A DNA stretch of 64,000 bases. Origin: Branchiostoma floridae. Taxonomy: Eukaryota; Chordata; Leptocardii; Amphioxiformes; Branchiostomatidae. Where the stretch lies: positions 1,187,979-1,251,978 of the forward strand of contig NC_049979.1 of assembly GCF_000003815.2 (NCBI RefSeq). Reading direction: 5' to 3'. The notes beneath the pieces are model-generated. The model saw nothing but the letters and a program-made list of their open reading frames with translations, searched no databases and was not told where the DNA came from. Made by a program: the position numbers and the translations under genes. Below are positions 1 through 11,399 of this stretch, piece after piece (position 1 is the first letter of the stretch; the number at the start of each line of letters is the position of its first letter).

Positions 1-298
1 CATGCATGTAAAAAAAACCCTCCTAGTTGCATTCAGTACGAAATCTATGCGGTCAGGAAGGTTGAACAAGTGACTGACAACACAGAGTAGTCTATGGTAT
101 ACTAAATAATAGTCTTCATTTTTGTTCTTTCACATCTTTGACCTTGGAATAGACGTTGGTACTGTATAACATTAGTGTTAGCAAATATATGTGCTCAATT
201 TATAGCTTTTTTTTAATGAATTACGGTCAATATATGGTCAAAAAATTTTTCATTGGTGCGACTGTAGATGTCATCCATGTAGCCAAATACACATGGCC
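1..298. mobile_element. Partial Harbinger-like MITE (right end)
   Basis: This stretch matches, with divergence, the better preserved element at 38576-39463: the opening bases resemble its left third (the segment around 38660-38720), and positions 262-298 are a degraded copy of its terminal repeat, reading GATGTCATCCAT and ending in CATGGCC followed by TTA. The left end lies outside the window. It has no coding capacity. Assignment to a Harbinger-like superfamily rests on the GGCC terminus and the TTA flank and is tentative. Confidence 0.55.
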
Positions 299-1301
299 TT
301 AAATCTAGAATATAAATTATAAATCTACCATTTCTACAAAATCTATGTCTATAGGCTATACAGTAGCTATCATCAATACTGCTACTGCCGTCAATAATAC
401 TACCTACAACTTTTTTCTGAACTAGACTTGTATACATATCAACAACAGTTAACCATAACTAATAAAGATGATGTAGATTAATAGAAAACCAAGTTATTTG
501 GCACTATGCTACTATTGTACATGTATGCATTACATCTGTTTCTGAAGGTTTTTAAACCCACAAACACGACTCCTTCACAGAAAAAGGAGGGAGACAAGTA
601 TCAGCTATGACATCAAAAGTCTACTTGCAGAGTATGCAGACGTACACATTTCCTAACAAACTTACTAGTTATACTATCTATGTCCAAAAACACAGATCAT
701 TTCCTTAATATCATTACTGAAAGTCAGCCTGTATAAGAACATAAATAAACCATAAATCACTAACTACAACAAATCTGAAGTTACAGTTGGGGTACGTGCT
801 GCTCTTCTGTCCTATTAACATTTCAATACTTACAACACAGCTGTACAACTACAGTGGTAAACTAATCTCACTCACTCACTCACTATCCGGTTTAGCATCC
901 GTTCTTCCCTGTCTTGCAGAGGTTGGACGTGTCGTCAAGACGTTTTGGTCTATTTTTCCAAATGACTTCTTCATGCTGTAGGAAAAAGTTTTAAATCAGT
1001 TTTATATCAGACAATACTTTCGTTTAAGAGGTTCATCAGTCATGTATGACTTAGTATGAGTAATAGAATAATTCTTCAATTAGGGACTCTTGAGAACACG
1101 TAAAACACGTACCTCCAAATTTTTTATGTCTGCTCTGTACACCTTGATCACGGATGTTTTCAAGAGTCAATGATTGAATAATTGTTCTATTTACATACAA
1201 TACTTAATAGTACCATATTTCTCTGCCTTTGATGTTGCACAAATTACTTTTGACCAGTTGTAGGGTCCTTATTATCACCCACTTACATATTCCTCAAACA
1301 T
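299..1301. other. Non-coding stretch, repeat fragment at 870-975
   Basis: I see no coding exon here. Positions about 870-975 resemble 60318-60400, the non-coding end of a LINE-type fragment inside the coiled-coil gene: both carry a variant of CTATCCGGTTTAGCATCC followed by CCCTGTCTTGCAG. The rest is AT-rich and unremarkable. It lies downstream of the minus-strand zinc-finger gene and may contain its 3' UTR. Confidence 0.5.
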
Positions 1302-2642
1302 TTAAGCTTTTTTGTGACTTCGCTGGTGGGACTTCATGTTACTCAGGCTAGAGAACTTTTTGCTGCACACTTCACACGTGTAGGGTTTCTCCCCAGTGTG
1401 AGTTCGCATGTGTTCCTTCAGAGAACACAGATGTCTGAACTGCTTGCTGCACTCTTCACACTTGTAGGGTTTCTCACCCGTGTGGGTCCGCATGTGCTTC
1501 TTCAGGTCACCCAGACATCTGAACTGCTTGCTGCACTCTTCACAACAGTAGGGTTTCTCCCCAGTGTGAGTCCGCATGTGTTCCTTCAGACCATTCATAG
1601 TACTAAACTGTCTGCTACACTCCTCACACCTGTAGGGTTTCTCACCTGTGTGAGTACGCATATGAGTCTTCAGATGACTCAGCTCACTGAACTGTTTGCT
1701 GCATTCCTCACACGTGTAGGGTTTCTCCCCTGTGTGAGATCGCATGTGAGACTTCAGACTACCCAGCTCACTAAATTGTCTGCTGCACTCCTCACACCTA
1801 TATTTTTTCTCCCCTGTGTGAGTGCGCATGTGAGTACCCAGATGACCCAGCTTTCTGAACTGCATGCCACACTTATCACATTTAAAAGGTTTTTCCCCAG
1901 TGTGAGTTCGTATGTGAGCCATCAGACAGTCCAGTCGACCAAACTGCCTGCTGCATTCCTCACAGTTGAAGGGTTTCTCCCCTGTGTGGGTCCGCATGTG
2001 GGTCTTCAGACTACCTGACTGACTAAATTGCTTGCTGCACTCCTCACACTTGTACGGTTTCTCCCCTGTGTGGATACGCAAATGAATCTTCAGATGACCT
2101 GGCCTACTGAACTGTTTGCTGCACTCCTCACACTTGAACGGTTTCTCCCCTGTGTGAATGCGCATGTGCTTCTTCAGATCACTCAGCTGACTAAACTGCT
2201 TGCTGCATTCCTCACACTTAAAGGGTTTCTCCCCAGTGTGAGTATACATGTGTGACTTCAGATTACCTGGCATACTGAACTGCTTGCTGCACTCCTCACA
2301 CTTGTAGGGTTTCTCCCCTGTGTGAGTCCGCATGTGGGTCTTCAGATGATGCAGGATACTGAACTGCTTGCTGCACTCCTCACACTTGTAGGGTTTCTCC
2401 CCTGTGTGAGTACGCATGTGCTTCTTCAGATCACTCGGCTGACTAAACTGTTTGCTGCACTCCTCACACCTGTAGGGTTTCTCACCTGTGTGAGTACGCA
2501 TGTGGGCCTTCAGCTTACTTAGCGTACCAAACCGCTTGTTGCACTCCTCACACAGGTAAGATTTTGCAGCCGACTGTTTAAGGGCAACCTCTCCCTCAGC
2601 TCTCTCTCCAGCATCATCACAGCAGTTGCTATATGTCCCCAT
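1302..2642 (-). CDS. C2H2 zinc-finger protein, 15 fingers
   Basis: A 446-residue protein made almost entirely of C2H2 zinc fingers, so probably a nuclear DNA-binding regulator. Residues 1-28 are a short leader (MGTYSNCCDD...), and from residue 29 there are 15 fingers of the form CEECSKQF-x-LKxHMRTH joined by TGEKP linkers; all cysteine and histidine pairs are intact. No KRAB, SCAN or BTB domain is seen. I start at the ATG at 2642 because a good splice acceptor (TTTGTTCTTTACAG) lies 16 bases upstream, leaving a short 5' UTR remnant in the coding exon; reading on upstream would read through that acceptor. The paralogue at 34215-35411 shares leader, acceptor and finger style. Open frames on the opposite strand are by-products of the repeated fingers. 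Target and biological role cannot be told from the sequence. Confidence 0.92.
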   Translation of the reverse strand: MGTYSNCCDDAGERAEGEVALKQSAAKSYLCEECNKRFGTLSKLKAHMRTHTGEKPYRCEECSKQFSQPSDLKKHMRTHTGEKPYKCEECSKQFSILHHLKTHMRTHTGEKPYKCEECSKQFSMPGNLKSHMYTHTGEKPFKCEECSKQFSQLSDLKKHMRIHTGEKPFKCEECSKQFSRPGHLKIHLRIHTGEKPYKCEECSKQFSQSGSLKTHMRTHTGEKPFNCEECSRQFGRLDCLMAHIRTHTGEKPFKCDKCGMQFRKLGHLGTHMRTHTGEKKYRCEECSRQFSELGSLKSHMRSHTGEKPYTCEECSKQFSELSHLKTHMRTHTGEKPYRCEECSRQFSTMNGLKEHMRTHTGEKPYCCEECSKQFRCLGDLKKHMRTHTGEKPYKCEECSKQFRHLCSLKEHMRTHTGEKPYTCEVCSKKFSSLSNMKSHQRSHKKA

Positions 2643-2655
2643 GACAACAACAGTT

Positions 2656-2669
2656 CTGACCAATCTGTA
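2656..2669 (-). promoter_or_regulatory. Splice acceptor in the 5' UTR of the zinc-finger gene
   Basis: On the minus strand the pyrimidine-rich TTTGTTCTTTACAG precedes ATTGGTCAGAACTG and the start codon. The second zinc-finger gene has TTTGTCCTTTGCAG then ATTGGTGTAGGCTG at the same place, so both genes probably have a non-coding first exon upstream that I cannot locate. Confidence 0.7.
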
Positions 2670-3367
2670 AAGAACAAAATACAACATTTATTTTACTGAG
2701 TTTGTTCAATAGAACGAAAATTTAAACACTGCATGGTGAAGATGCCGACAAACATGAAACATACTGTCGTAAAAAGTTTGGTTGGTAGATCAATTGAACA
2801 AGGTCTTCTTCGTTACACAACCTCCTTTTTTTCTCAGTACGAAACATACTGGATTGGGACACTTTGAACAGTCCCAAAATTTGGGGACAGTTTTTACATG
2901 TTTGACTGACTGACTAGGTGTCAAAGATATAAAACACACGTGGGAACACAATTGCATTTTAGGACCTGTTCTTGATGCAAAAATCAAAATAGTTTCATTC
3001 GTTTTGGAAATCTGAGCCAGATTCATTTTTTGTTTTGGCGTTGCCCACAGCACCAAGACATACAGACAAAGTGGTTCCTCAAGTGGTTCCTAAATCAATC
3101 AATCAATGGTTTGTTGGATGGACCAACTACTTTCAAATTCCCTCTTTCGCGGCCCCGCCAGTTTTAGACCTCCCTTTTAGGCACCTGTTTTTGTTTGTGG
3201 TCCTCACAGAAAGCACCTTATATTTGGTAGATTGAACGAATGAAGTTGATATTCCTTTGAATGGAGCAGCATATAATCCACTCAATTATCTCGCAATAAA
3301 ATTTTGCATCAGCTATTCATTAAAATGAAATACTTAAACTTTTAAAGCATAACAAGGAAGTTAATCA

Positions 3368-3755
3368 GGGCTCGAAATATTTTTTCTGTCTACCTGCACT
3401 AACTTTTGAAGTTACCTGCACCAGAGAAAATGTTACCTGCACCATTCAAATATATCCCAAAGTGGATAAAACAACCTTTTGGACATTCTTTGTACACCTG
3501 TTCACTAACAAAGTATGTACATGTAAGGGAAAACTGACTTGCATAGAAAGTAAATAAAAAGTTACATGTTGAATGTTGATGTACTCACAATAATAACAAC
3601 CTATCAGTGATCATCATCACTGTCCTCATTGTGATCAGCTGGGTCATTTCTCATGTATAAGAGTAGGAATTACAAAGACAAGTCTCAAAAGTCTGGTGCA
3701 GGTCGACGTCAGAAATACCTGCACTAACCTGTATATGCAGGTGGTATTTCAAGCC
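3368..3755. mobile_element. MITE with GGGCTCGAAATA termini (copy 1)
   Basis: It begins GGGCTCGAAATATTTTTT and ends GGTATTTCAAGCC, which are inverted versions of each other, and its interior is full of the short motif TACCTGCAC. The same family occurs at 45507-45815 and, best preserved, at 55262-55607, in the opposite orientation. No coding capacity; superfamily unknown. Confidence 0.75.
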
Positions 3756-4251
3756 ATGTTAATGCATGTGAATATATTAGTAGGGTTTCCAATTGCAGCG
3801 CTCATATGGTACGTGTGACTGTGGCATTTTCTGTCCACCCTAGTGATATTTGACTGATCGCCGTGTAAAATTGAGGAAAGTTGGGACTTGAGTTTACCAG
3901 AATTGTAGTATGTAATATGGTGGCCGTGCCAACGTAAAAATTTTAAGCGGGGGATAAAAAACTGTTGAGATATATCCCGAGAGAAAAATGAACTGCAAGA
4001 GAGCACCGCGTTCTGGCTCGGAAAGGTTGTAAATGATAATCCCAGCCAATTTTCTTGTTCGAATTAAGTGGAGATGGGGAGGAGCATTAACTGTTAACAC
4101 GTTTCTGAAAAGATTGTCCCTCCCCGTGCCTTTGACGGGTGTGTTTTGCTGCAGATGCTAGCTGTGACCAATGATGAAACTCCTCTGTAGGCTAAACTTC
4201 TTCCCAATCTTATGATACTACCCTATGCCACAGCAAGATCTGCTTGGAGAT

Positions 4252-4426
4252 TATGGTGTGGGTACCAAATACATTGATCTGTACCGGTAGAAAACCAGGT
4301 TTTCTTATTGGATCAATTCACAAGTTTTCACAGACAATCAGGTCCAGGTTTGGGTCCAGACCGGACAATATCCTCCGGACCTGAACCGGACCTGTACTGA
4401 ATTTTCTGTACCAGTACCCACCCCTA
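4252..4426. mobile_element. Possible hAT-like MITE
   Basis: The left end reads TATGGTGTGGGTACC and the right end GTACCCACCCCTA, an imperfect inverted repeat. The interior (ACAGACAATCAGGTCCAGGT, then CGGACCTGAACCGGACCTG) is shared with about 39100-39215. The bounds are approximate and no target-site duplication was found. Confidence 0.4.
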
Positions 4427-5002
4427 GGACCCAGTGCCAACCCCTGACCTAAAACACATAGTTATTGAACAAGCCCTCTGATCAAAACAGAATACCTAGT
4501 AATGTATTTCAGTGACTGAATGAACTACACCAAACAAATGAAACAGATGTATTACATGTCATTGTACCCACACCATGACCAAACAGATCCAGTTGACAAA
4601 GAACTGCGATGTTATCAGACAAATACATATCATTTTCATTTTGGACACCAGATGTGAAAATGGCGGGAAGTTCTTGGGACGAGGCGGAGAAAGGGGTTTC
4701 AAGTATACAGAACTTACAACTAACACTGTAAAACTTTCACAATGTACATCCACTGCCACTGTGTGCAGAAAACTATAGAAAAAGACGAACTTTTAGAGTG
4801 GTAGCCGTATGCTTTCCATTCGACGTTGACTTTACAGCAAGGGCAAGATTCAGTATTTTTTAAAACCCCGAACTGACCCTCACCTCTGTTCCCTCATTCT
4901 CTNNNNNNNNNNNNNNNNNNNNNNNNNNNNNNNNNNNNNNNNNNNNNNNNNNNNNNNNNNNNNNNNNNNNNNNNNNNNNNNNNNNNNNNNNNNNNNNNNN
5001 NN
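4427..5002. other. Short intergenic stretch and assembly gap at 4903-5002
   Basis: No exon can be supported between 4427 and 4880. At 4885-4902, just before the gap, the minus strand reads GGGAACAGAG followed by GTGAGG, which could be the donor end of a KIF26 exon interrupted by the 100-base gap; this is only a suggestion. The gap removes the end of the KIF26 tail exon. Confidence 0.4.
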
Positions 5003-8000
5003 GACGTTTTGATCCGGCCAGAAGAGCTCTCGCTCATGGAGTCATGGTTGGACGACGCGCTCCCCGTGGCCTCGCTGTCTCGCATCATACTCTCGTACCC
5101 GCTGCTGGCGCCTCCGCTGGCGGAGTTGAGCACGCCGGGCTTCATGGGAGGGGGGATGTCTCCGCTGAGGATGGAGCTGGCGTCGCTGCCGTGCCCACTG
5201 CTCGAGCGGTGGGACGGTCGCGGCGCTGTGACGGTCGAGTACGGAGACACGAGGGGCTTCGGAGACTTCTCGTCCCCAATCTGGATCCCGCTGTCATTGC
5301 CGCTGTCTGAGTCCGTCGACAACCGGATTTTGGCGGGGCTCTCCTTGGACAGTTCGGACACCCTCGTGTTGTTGACCTTCGAAGCGGAGTCCTTCCGAGA
5401 GGGGAGGTTGGCAGTCCTGCTCTGCAGTGCCTGCGTCGCCTTCTGCCCAGTTCTACTGCTCGCGGCGGATGCCTTACCAGAGGAGCTGCCTGCCTTGCCA
5501 CCAGCCTGCTGGGCAGACCTGTTGGGGGGCTGGAATGACTGGAGCGAAGACTTGCTTGATGAAGACGGCAGGGGCTTTCCTGACCGGACACTGCTGGGGA
5601 CGGGCAACTTGGAACCCGCCTTGGAGGGCTTCGCAGAAACGTTTCCTGCTGAAAGTCCGTTGGTGCTGGCTGACCGCGAGGGTATTCTGTTTTTCGCGGA
5701 GACGGCCTCTCTGGCGGACGACATGCTGGTTTTCGAGGAGGCGCTTCCGGAGCGTAACCTGGCGTCGCCCAGGCTGCTGACTCGGGGAGGCTTGGGCGGC
5801 TTCTGCTCGGCTTTGGGAGCTGATTTTGCGGCAGATCTGGAGGATGAGGTAGAGCATGGAACCCACGACACCGGGCTGGACGACGGTTTGGGCAGCTGGC
5901 TCGGCTTGGGAGGGGGGCTGGGCTTACCGGGGATTTTTGACGGAGGCGTGTTCGGCCTGCTGTCCTCTCTCGCCAACCCCGCAGGGCTGGGTCTGGAGAG
6001 TTTGGTGAATTTCGTCGGAGACGCGGGGAGGGAACACGCAGATCCCTTGGGTCGCATGACAGGCCTGCTGCCTGGTAATCTCTCGCTGGCGGTGCTTCTC
6101 GCACCGTCCGAATTCGAGCCGTCGCTCGCAGTTCTTGTGAGAGCTAGCTCTCTCGTTCTGTTCGACCTTACCGACTGTTTGGACAGAGATGAGGAGGAGG
6201 GTACTCTACAGATGCTGGGCTCCGACGGTCTGACACTTCCAGAGCTTCCAGCTTGAGAACGTGACAAGGCATTCACAGACTTGGGTGTTATTCTGGAATG
6301 CACACTTATGTTTGACTTAAGTTCTGCTCGATGTGATGATGACAACTTACTACTTTGTGAGGTAGCATGGTTTCTACTGTGAGAGCTATGGCTTCCTGTA
6401 CTTCTCAAACTACTACTCGAAGATGTCCTTTTCCCAAGTCTCATGTTCTGCTTCGTATTTCCCATTTGATTTGATTTGTAACTCTTGCTAGAGGTTTCTG
6501 ATGGTCTTCTCTCTCCAAGAGAGAAACTTGCATCATCAAGAGCGTCCAGCTTTTCCTTCGTTAAGGCCGTGACGTTTGTTGGCGGCGTGTAGGTCGCTCT
6601 GAGCGATACCTGAGCGCTGGGAGGGGGTGGGGGCACGTAAAGCTCGATAGAGTCCTGACTGAGCATGCTCAGTGGGCGGGATTCCGGCAACACGACCTTG
6701 GTGGAACTGACACTGTCCTCGCTGACCCCGCTGATGGGTCTGTCCTTCTTGTCAAACTTTTGAAGGTCGTCAGCGTCTCCGAGGTCGCTGATAAGATCCG
6801 GGGGTCTAGAAGGAGCGCCGTCGAACTTTCTCCCCAAGATGTCCGTCGTAGTGTCCAGGGGAATGTCGTCCTCGAAGGGGAACCGTTCCAACTCCCCATC
6901 AGGCGACGTTCTGCCCTCGTCCTTCACATCCTCCGTACCATCCAGGAGACTGTTGATGCTGATGCTGTCCAGCGAACACCTGTCGTCTTCCAGCCTCATG
7001 GGCAGGTCAGACGACTTGAAGACGAGGTCGTGTGGGTTGGCGGGTGGGGAAGGCTTGTTGTTACGGCTGTCGACGCGTTTCGTTGACTGTGGCTCCGGCG
7101 GTACGGGGAGGTCGGGCGGTTTCGGGAAGGACAGGTCGGGCGGTCTATTCTGCAGGGTGATTGTCCTTGGTGGGGGAACTGGCTTTGGTTTGTTTGAGGT
7201 TTTTCTTGGGGAGGGTACCGGCTTAGGTGCTGACGCTTCCTCCTCTTTGGGCTGCAAACTCTCCACCATCAAATCCTCCTTAGTCAGAAACGCTTCTAGC
7301 TGGGCCAGGGTTTCTGTCAAGGAGTTCGCGTCGGAGTCAGCAGCAGCAGCTTTCTCCTTGCTTGTTGGCTGCTTTGTGAGAGGCGTGAACCCTTCGTCGT
7401 CGCTTTCGTCCTCAAACGTTGGCACGATGGAGTAGTACTGGTGCACGTTCCCGTTCAGGAGGACGGAGTTGGACTTGTACTCGCTGCCGTCGTCCAGCGA
7501 GGACAGCGTCTGCTCCCCGCTGTGCTGGGCATTTGAGATAGATTCCGAGGAGGTGAAGAGATCCTCGTTCTTCAACAGAGACTCCAGGAACTCAGTGGCT
7601 TCGCTGAGAGGCTCGGGAAGGGATGAGGTAGGCTCCGGTAGATCCAGGGGAGGCAGTTCTTCCTCAGGATTGTTCTGAGGGGCGGGCGCGGACTCTTCCG
7701 GTCTGGAGTCTCTCTCAGCGTCGGCTTCTTCGCAAACAAAGTCATAATCGCTGCCATTGTCTGTGACGGGCTCCAGGACTATGTCCTGTGGCTCCCTGGC
7801 AGGTTCCTGCTCCATTCTCTCCTCCACGGGTTTCTCGAAGACAACCTGGCTGGGTTCGTTCTCCTTGTTCTCCTCCTCGATGTACAAGTTTCTCCTGTTC
7901 TCCGAGTCGGGGCTGAACAGTGGCGACGACGACGGCGCCGCTTTGCTTTCCGTTATTTCGCAGTCCTCCTCAACGATCTGACACTCTTTTCTCTGCTGCT

Positions 8001-9019
8001 TGTAGTCCCTGCGCACGATGGGCACAGTCTCAGGGGGACCCTCGTTGTCCGTCAGCTCCCTGTCGCTCAGCACAGCTCCATTCGGGCCCACGTAGATCAC
8101 CGTGTCGCAGGACTGCTCACTGCTCGACACGTCGTCCTTGTCGCTGATACCCAGGCCCGTTGTCGTGGCAACGTCTTCCCGGACGGACTCAGAGATGAGC
8201 GGTCGGGACGGGCGGAAGTGCGGTCTTCTGATGCGACCCTCCTCACAAGAACTCTCCCCGCCAGATGAGCTGGAGTACTGCAATGCCAAAACAAAGTGTA
8301 AAACACTACCCTAAGTTGGAGAACCATGGCCAGGTTGGGCAAAATCAATTATTACCAGAAAGGTCTAGATATCAGTAGCTAGTACACACTGAAGGAATAA
8401 TAATCAGCTTGGCATACACAAAAACTAAAACGTAGTAAAAGTAAAAGGTCAAAACCAGCTTGGAAACAGATGTTGAGATGGTATTGTTTTATTGCCACGT
8501 AAACCGATAAAAAAAGACAGATTGACTTTGGCATTATCATGATTGTAAACAGTACAATACACATGGGTCACAGGTAGTGGTGCGCACCTAAACTCATACT
8601 CAGGTTCAGGCCCGGATTCAGGTCCAGCAGTTCAGGTTCAGGTCCAGATTTCAAGTCCGGACCTGAACCCATCATTGCATATTTAGAAAAAAAAGGGAAT
8701 ATAAGTGAGAGATAGCTTTTTGCAAGTCCGGACTTGGTTCCCAACATTTAGGTTTTATTGGACTTGGACCTGAACGTTTTTACAAGTCCAATATCACTTT
8801 CAGGTTTTAGGTACACACCACTAGTCACAGGCAGCGATTGCTGGTGTTGTGCTCACCTTTGCTTTCTTCTTTCTCATGCGGTGTATCCTGGAAGCCAGCT
8901 GGACTGTCTGGAGAGTCTCACTGTAGTGGGCTGCCTTGGGCGAGACGTGCGCGAGCATCGTGGTGCGGCAGTTAAGGTTCCCCAGGGACTCGCTAAGGAG
9001 CCTGGTGATCTTGCTCTCC
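5003..9019 (-). CDS. KIF26: KIF26-type kinesin, 3' part (two exons, incomplete)
   Basis: Two exons are clear. Exon 9019-8857 (163 bp; acceptor TTTTCCAACAG, donor AAAG/GTGAGC) encodes the end of a kinesin motor domain: [17 protein letters not shown], then [18 protein letters not shown] and a basic KKKAK. The next exon starts at 8277 (acceptor TTTTGGCATTGCAG) in the same phase and runs open for about 1,091 codons to the gap at 5002. It opens with [15 protein letters not shown], then [20 protein letters not shown] and TDNEGPP, blocks I recognise from vertebrate KIF26A/KIF26B, and near the gap has [17 protein letters not shown]. Most of the tail is Ser/Pro-rich and probably disordered, with proline-rich PxxP stretches. 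KIF26 proteins are atypical kinesins reported to bind microtubules without normal ATPase activity and to act in cell adhesion and signalling. The upstream motor exons and the C-terminus are missing. High GC in the tail exon creates long but meaningless antisense frames. Confidence 0.9.
8575..8823. mobile_element. hAT-type MITE with 8-bp target duplication
   Basis: The termini TAGTGGTGCGCACCTAAA and TTTTAGGTACACACCACTA are inverted repeats, and the element is flanked by the perfect 8-bp direct repeat GTCACAGG (8567-8574 and 8824-8831). Eight-base duplications and TAGxGGTG-like ends are characteristic of the hAT superfamily. The interior is a foldback of FREQUENT short motifs related to CAGGTCCGGACCTG. 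It sits in the KIF26 intron, about 24 bases from the donor site of exon 8857-9019. No coding capacity. Confidence 0.88.
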
Positions 9020-9675
9020 CTGTTGGAAAATGTCAAGACGTCTTGTGAGGAACAGGGTAGAAGTCTTTAATGTCATTCCCTCAGCCTCTAAAGCCTCAGC
9101 CTACTTAAGGTATTAAACCACTGCAGTGCACTACTGCTCTAAATGTATCAGGGTCATTTGATGGACATAAAACTATTATAATTATGGTTGAACTGGTCTC
9201 TTCAGTCCCTTTCTCAATCATTGCGGTTTGCTTTAATGTCATTCCTCCAGCCTACTTAAGGTATTAAGAGCAAATGTCTGTAAGGATCAAACAATGGTGG
9301 CAGGGGTCAAAAAATAGATTTGGCTCATATTTTGCACAGTGATAGTACTTGGTTCACAACCCCTCAAAATAGCTTTCTTTTAGATCAAAACTCCTTGTTG
9401 CCATGGTAACGGGCAAACAAAGTTTTCTGGCCAATTTCCCCAATTTTCGCATCTCAAAAACACAGAAATCAGCATATTTTACGGCACTGTCTCGGCAACA
9501 CCTTTAAACCTATCATCAAAACAAAACAAGATCTAAATAGACCAACATGGCGGCGATAGAGTGACGTGAGTCGGGCAGCTCCGAGAGTTTGTTACCTGTC
9601 CGAGCTTCTAAAGTGTGCAGGCGGTCCTCAGTTTTTGGAAACGATATTTCTGCTACGTCTAGACTTCACTGCTGA
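9020..9675. other. KIF26 intron sequence and LINE 5' region
   Basis: No exon seen. From about 9545 the sequence (ACATGGCGGCGATAGAGTG and onward) is GC-richer and leads without a break into the LINE ORF1 at 9676, so it is probably the 5' UTR of that element. Confidence 0.45.
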
Positions 9676-10563
9676 ATGGGCAAAAGGAATAGAGGGTCTA
9701 CCGGCTCCAGTGCTGGTGAAACCAGCCCGTCTCAGCAAACCCCCCCTCCCAAGACCCCGAAAATGGCGGCTAAGGAAGTCGACGCTGCTACAGTATGCGA
9801 GGTGAGTCTGAAATCCCTCTCACCAGAGCTACAGGCACTTGCTCAAATCATCCTGTCACAAGTTAAAAAGACTGTCGTAGCGGAATTCAACTCTATGGGG
9901 GACAAACTTTCGTCACAAATACGTTCTCTGGATACAAAACTGGAAAATCTGACTACCGATGTGAACGCGATGCGGGATCGGGTGCGTGAGCTGGAGTCCG
10001 CCGCGGAGTTCCAGGAGAGTGAGGTGAAGCGACTGAGTGACTCCCTTCAGGAGGAACGTCGTGAGAGAGCGAAAGCGGTTCTTTTGAGTGAGAGATACTC
10101 TATGAAAGCTGATGTGATCATAAGGGGCATCCCGTGTAGTAAAGAGGAGGACAGTTTTCAAGTATTCACAGGCTTCCTAGTCAACGAACTGGGGTTCGAT
10201 TCGAGTATTGCTATGCCTATCGTCGCCGTTCACCGGCTTGCAAAGCCATCATCTGCCAAGCCAGACCCACCTTTGCTTGTTCGTTTTGTCAGCTACCATG
10301 ACAAGGATCGTGTGTTACAAGCTGGCCGTAATATGCGTGTTAGAAACAAGTTTGTGGTGCATGAACATTTGCCGCCCCCCCTACAGGCTGCACGGTCTAA
10401 ACTGATACCAGATAGGAATGCGGAAGTGGACAAGGCCAGGCGCAGCAACATGAAAGTCAACGCTTCAATCAGGGTGCCTCCCAAAAGTACTTTCGCTGTG
10501 TTGGTAGTCAACGGGATGGAGAAGAAACGTGTGGATGCGCTAGATCTTATCCTGTCTTCGTAG
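9676..10563 (+). CDS. LINE ORF1 protein (L1/Tx1-like)
   Basis: An intact 295-residue frame of a non-LTR retrotransposon ORF1. Residues about 1-40 are basic and Pro/Thr-rich; about 75-145 have the heptad pattern of a coiled coil (trimerisation in L1 relatives); from about residue 150 comes an RRM-like domain with VIIRGIP and PPLLVRFVSYHDKDRVL, followed by a C-terminal domain (RNKFVVHEHLPPPL, ARSKLIPDR). L1 ORF1 proteins bind the element's RNA and help target-primed insertion. No ORF2 with endonuclease or reverse transcriptase follows; the sequence after the stop is non-coding up to the gap at 11051, so the copy looks truncated or internally deleted. It lies in the presumed KIF26 intron on the opposite strand. 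Confidence 0.82.
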   Translation: MGKRNRGSTGSSAGETSPSQQTPPPKTPKMAAKEVDAATVCEVSLKSLSPELQALAQIILSQVKKTVVAEFNSMGDKLSSQIRSLDTKLENLTTDVNAMRDRVRELESAAEFQESEVKRLSDSLQEERRERAKAVLLSERYSMKADVIIRGIPCSKEEDSFQVFTGFLVNELGFDSSIAMPIVAVHRLAKPSSAKPDPPLLVRFVSYHDKDRVLQAGRNMRVRNKFVVHEHLPPPLQAARSKLIPDRNAEVDKARRSNMKVNASIRVPPKSTFAVLVVNGMEKKRVDALDLILSS

Positions 10564-11050
10564 AATGAACTTGAATGACTCAACATGATTGATTTAGCCC
10601 ACCTGATGAACCATGCATGAGCAATGTCTTCTGGACGGCGGAGACGAATTTGCATTAAAATGTTGTTATCTCCACAAAGTGTGTCTGAAGAATTTTTGAC
10701 AGGTGTAAAACAGTGTTTCTTGGCCATAGGGGCTGATTTGTTATTATTGTCCTTCATTCTCATGTCACGCTGTGACTGACTTGTGACTGACTTGTGTTAA
10801 GTTATATCTTTGATTTATTTCTGTTCTGATTCTGTTCTTGTCCAATGATTCTGACATTAACATACAGGATTAAATACTTATTCTGTTTAGTTTGCATGGG
10901 AATGGAAATGATATTGTTTTTGATCCGAATAGTTATTTTTGTTGTGCTTGTTATTGACAATTTGCTCCTCTGGACTTAAAACGATTAATTATAATGGAGC
11001 GAATGCCCAGATACCACCGTAAAAGAATAAATGATCTGATACATGCGCGT
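10564..11050. other. Non-coding sequence downstream of LINE ORF1
   Basis: No frame resembling endonuclease or reverse transcriptase is seen before the gap at 11051-11150. A short direct repeat (TGACTGACTTGTG) occurs at about 10770-10796. Otherwise nothing recognised. Confidence 0.4.
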
Positions 11051-11150
11051 NNNNNNNNNNNNNNNNNNNNNNNNNNNNNNNNNNNNNNNNNNNNNNNNNN
11101 NNNNNNNNNNNNNNNNNNNNNNNNNNNNNNNNNNNNNNNNNNNNNNNNNN

Positions 11151-11399
11151 AGGCCACGGCCTCCTCGTTAGCTTCTAGTATGTCCTGGTTGGAGATGTTG
11201 GGGCCTGTTAAAACCGAGACAGGCCTTCATGAAGATTGGCAATTGTCTCTGGTCTGTTGCGAGCCGTTGTGCCCCTTCCCACCTCTGCAAGGTCTTCTTC
11301 CACTGCTTGCATACACTAGCACGATAATGTCTTGAGATTGAGCAACCCACCACATGTCTCAAAGACGTGAGACAGCTGTTGTGTTGCACTGAAGGGCGC
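11151..11399. other. Stretch with two weak exon-like pieces on the minus strand
   Basis: On the minus strand, TTTTAACAG at about 11195-11203 is followed by an open acidic run (PNISNQDILEANEEAVA) that enters the gap at 11150. A second acidic run (RLEELLKIEEEEVLESNEM) lies at about 11655-11715, next to the 36-bp array. Neither is complete enough to assign to a gene. Confidence 0.25.

Noticed and set aside
1314-2522. Plus-strand frames across the first zinc-finger gene (and the same at 34113-35480)
   Set aside because: Reverse complements of repeated finger codons give repetitive LLAALLTLVGFLP-like proteins; pure shadow.
5009-6256. Long plus-strand open frame (415 codons) and others antisense to the KIF26 tail exon
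   Set aside because: The minus strand carries recognisable KIF26 blocks and splice sites; the antisense frames follow from GC-rich Ser/Pro codons and have no recognisable domain or splice support.
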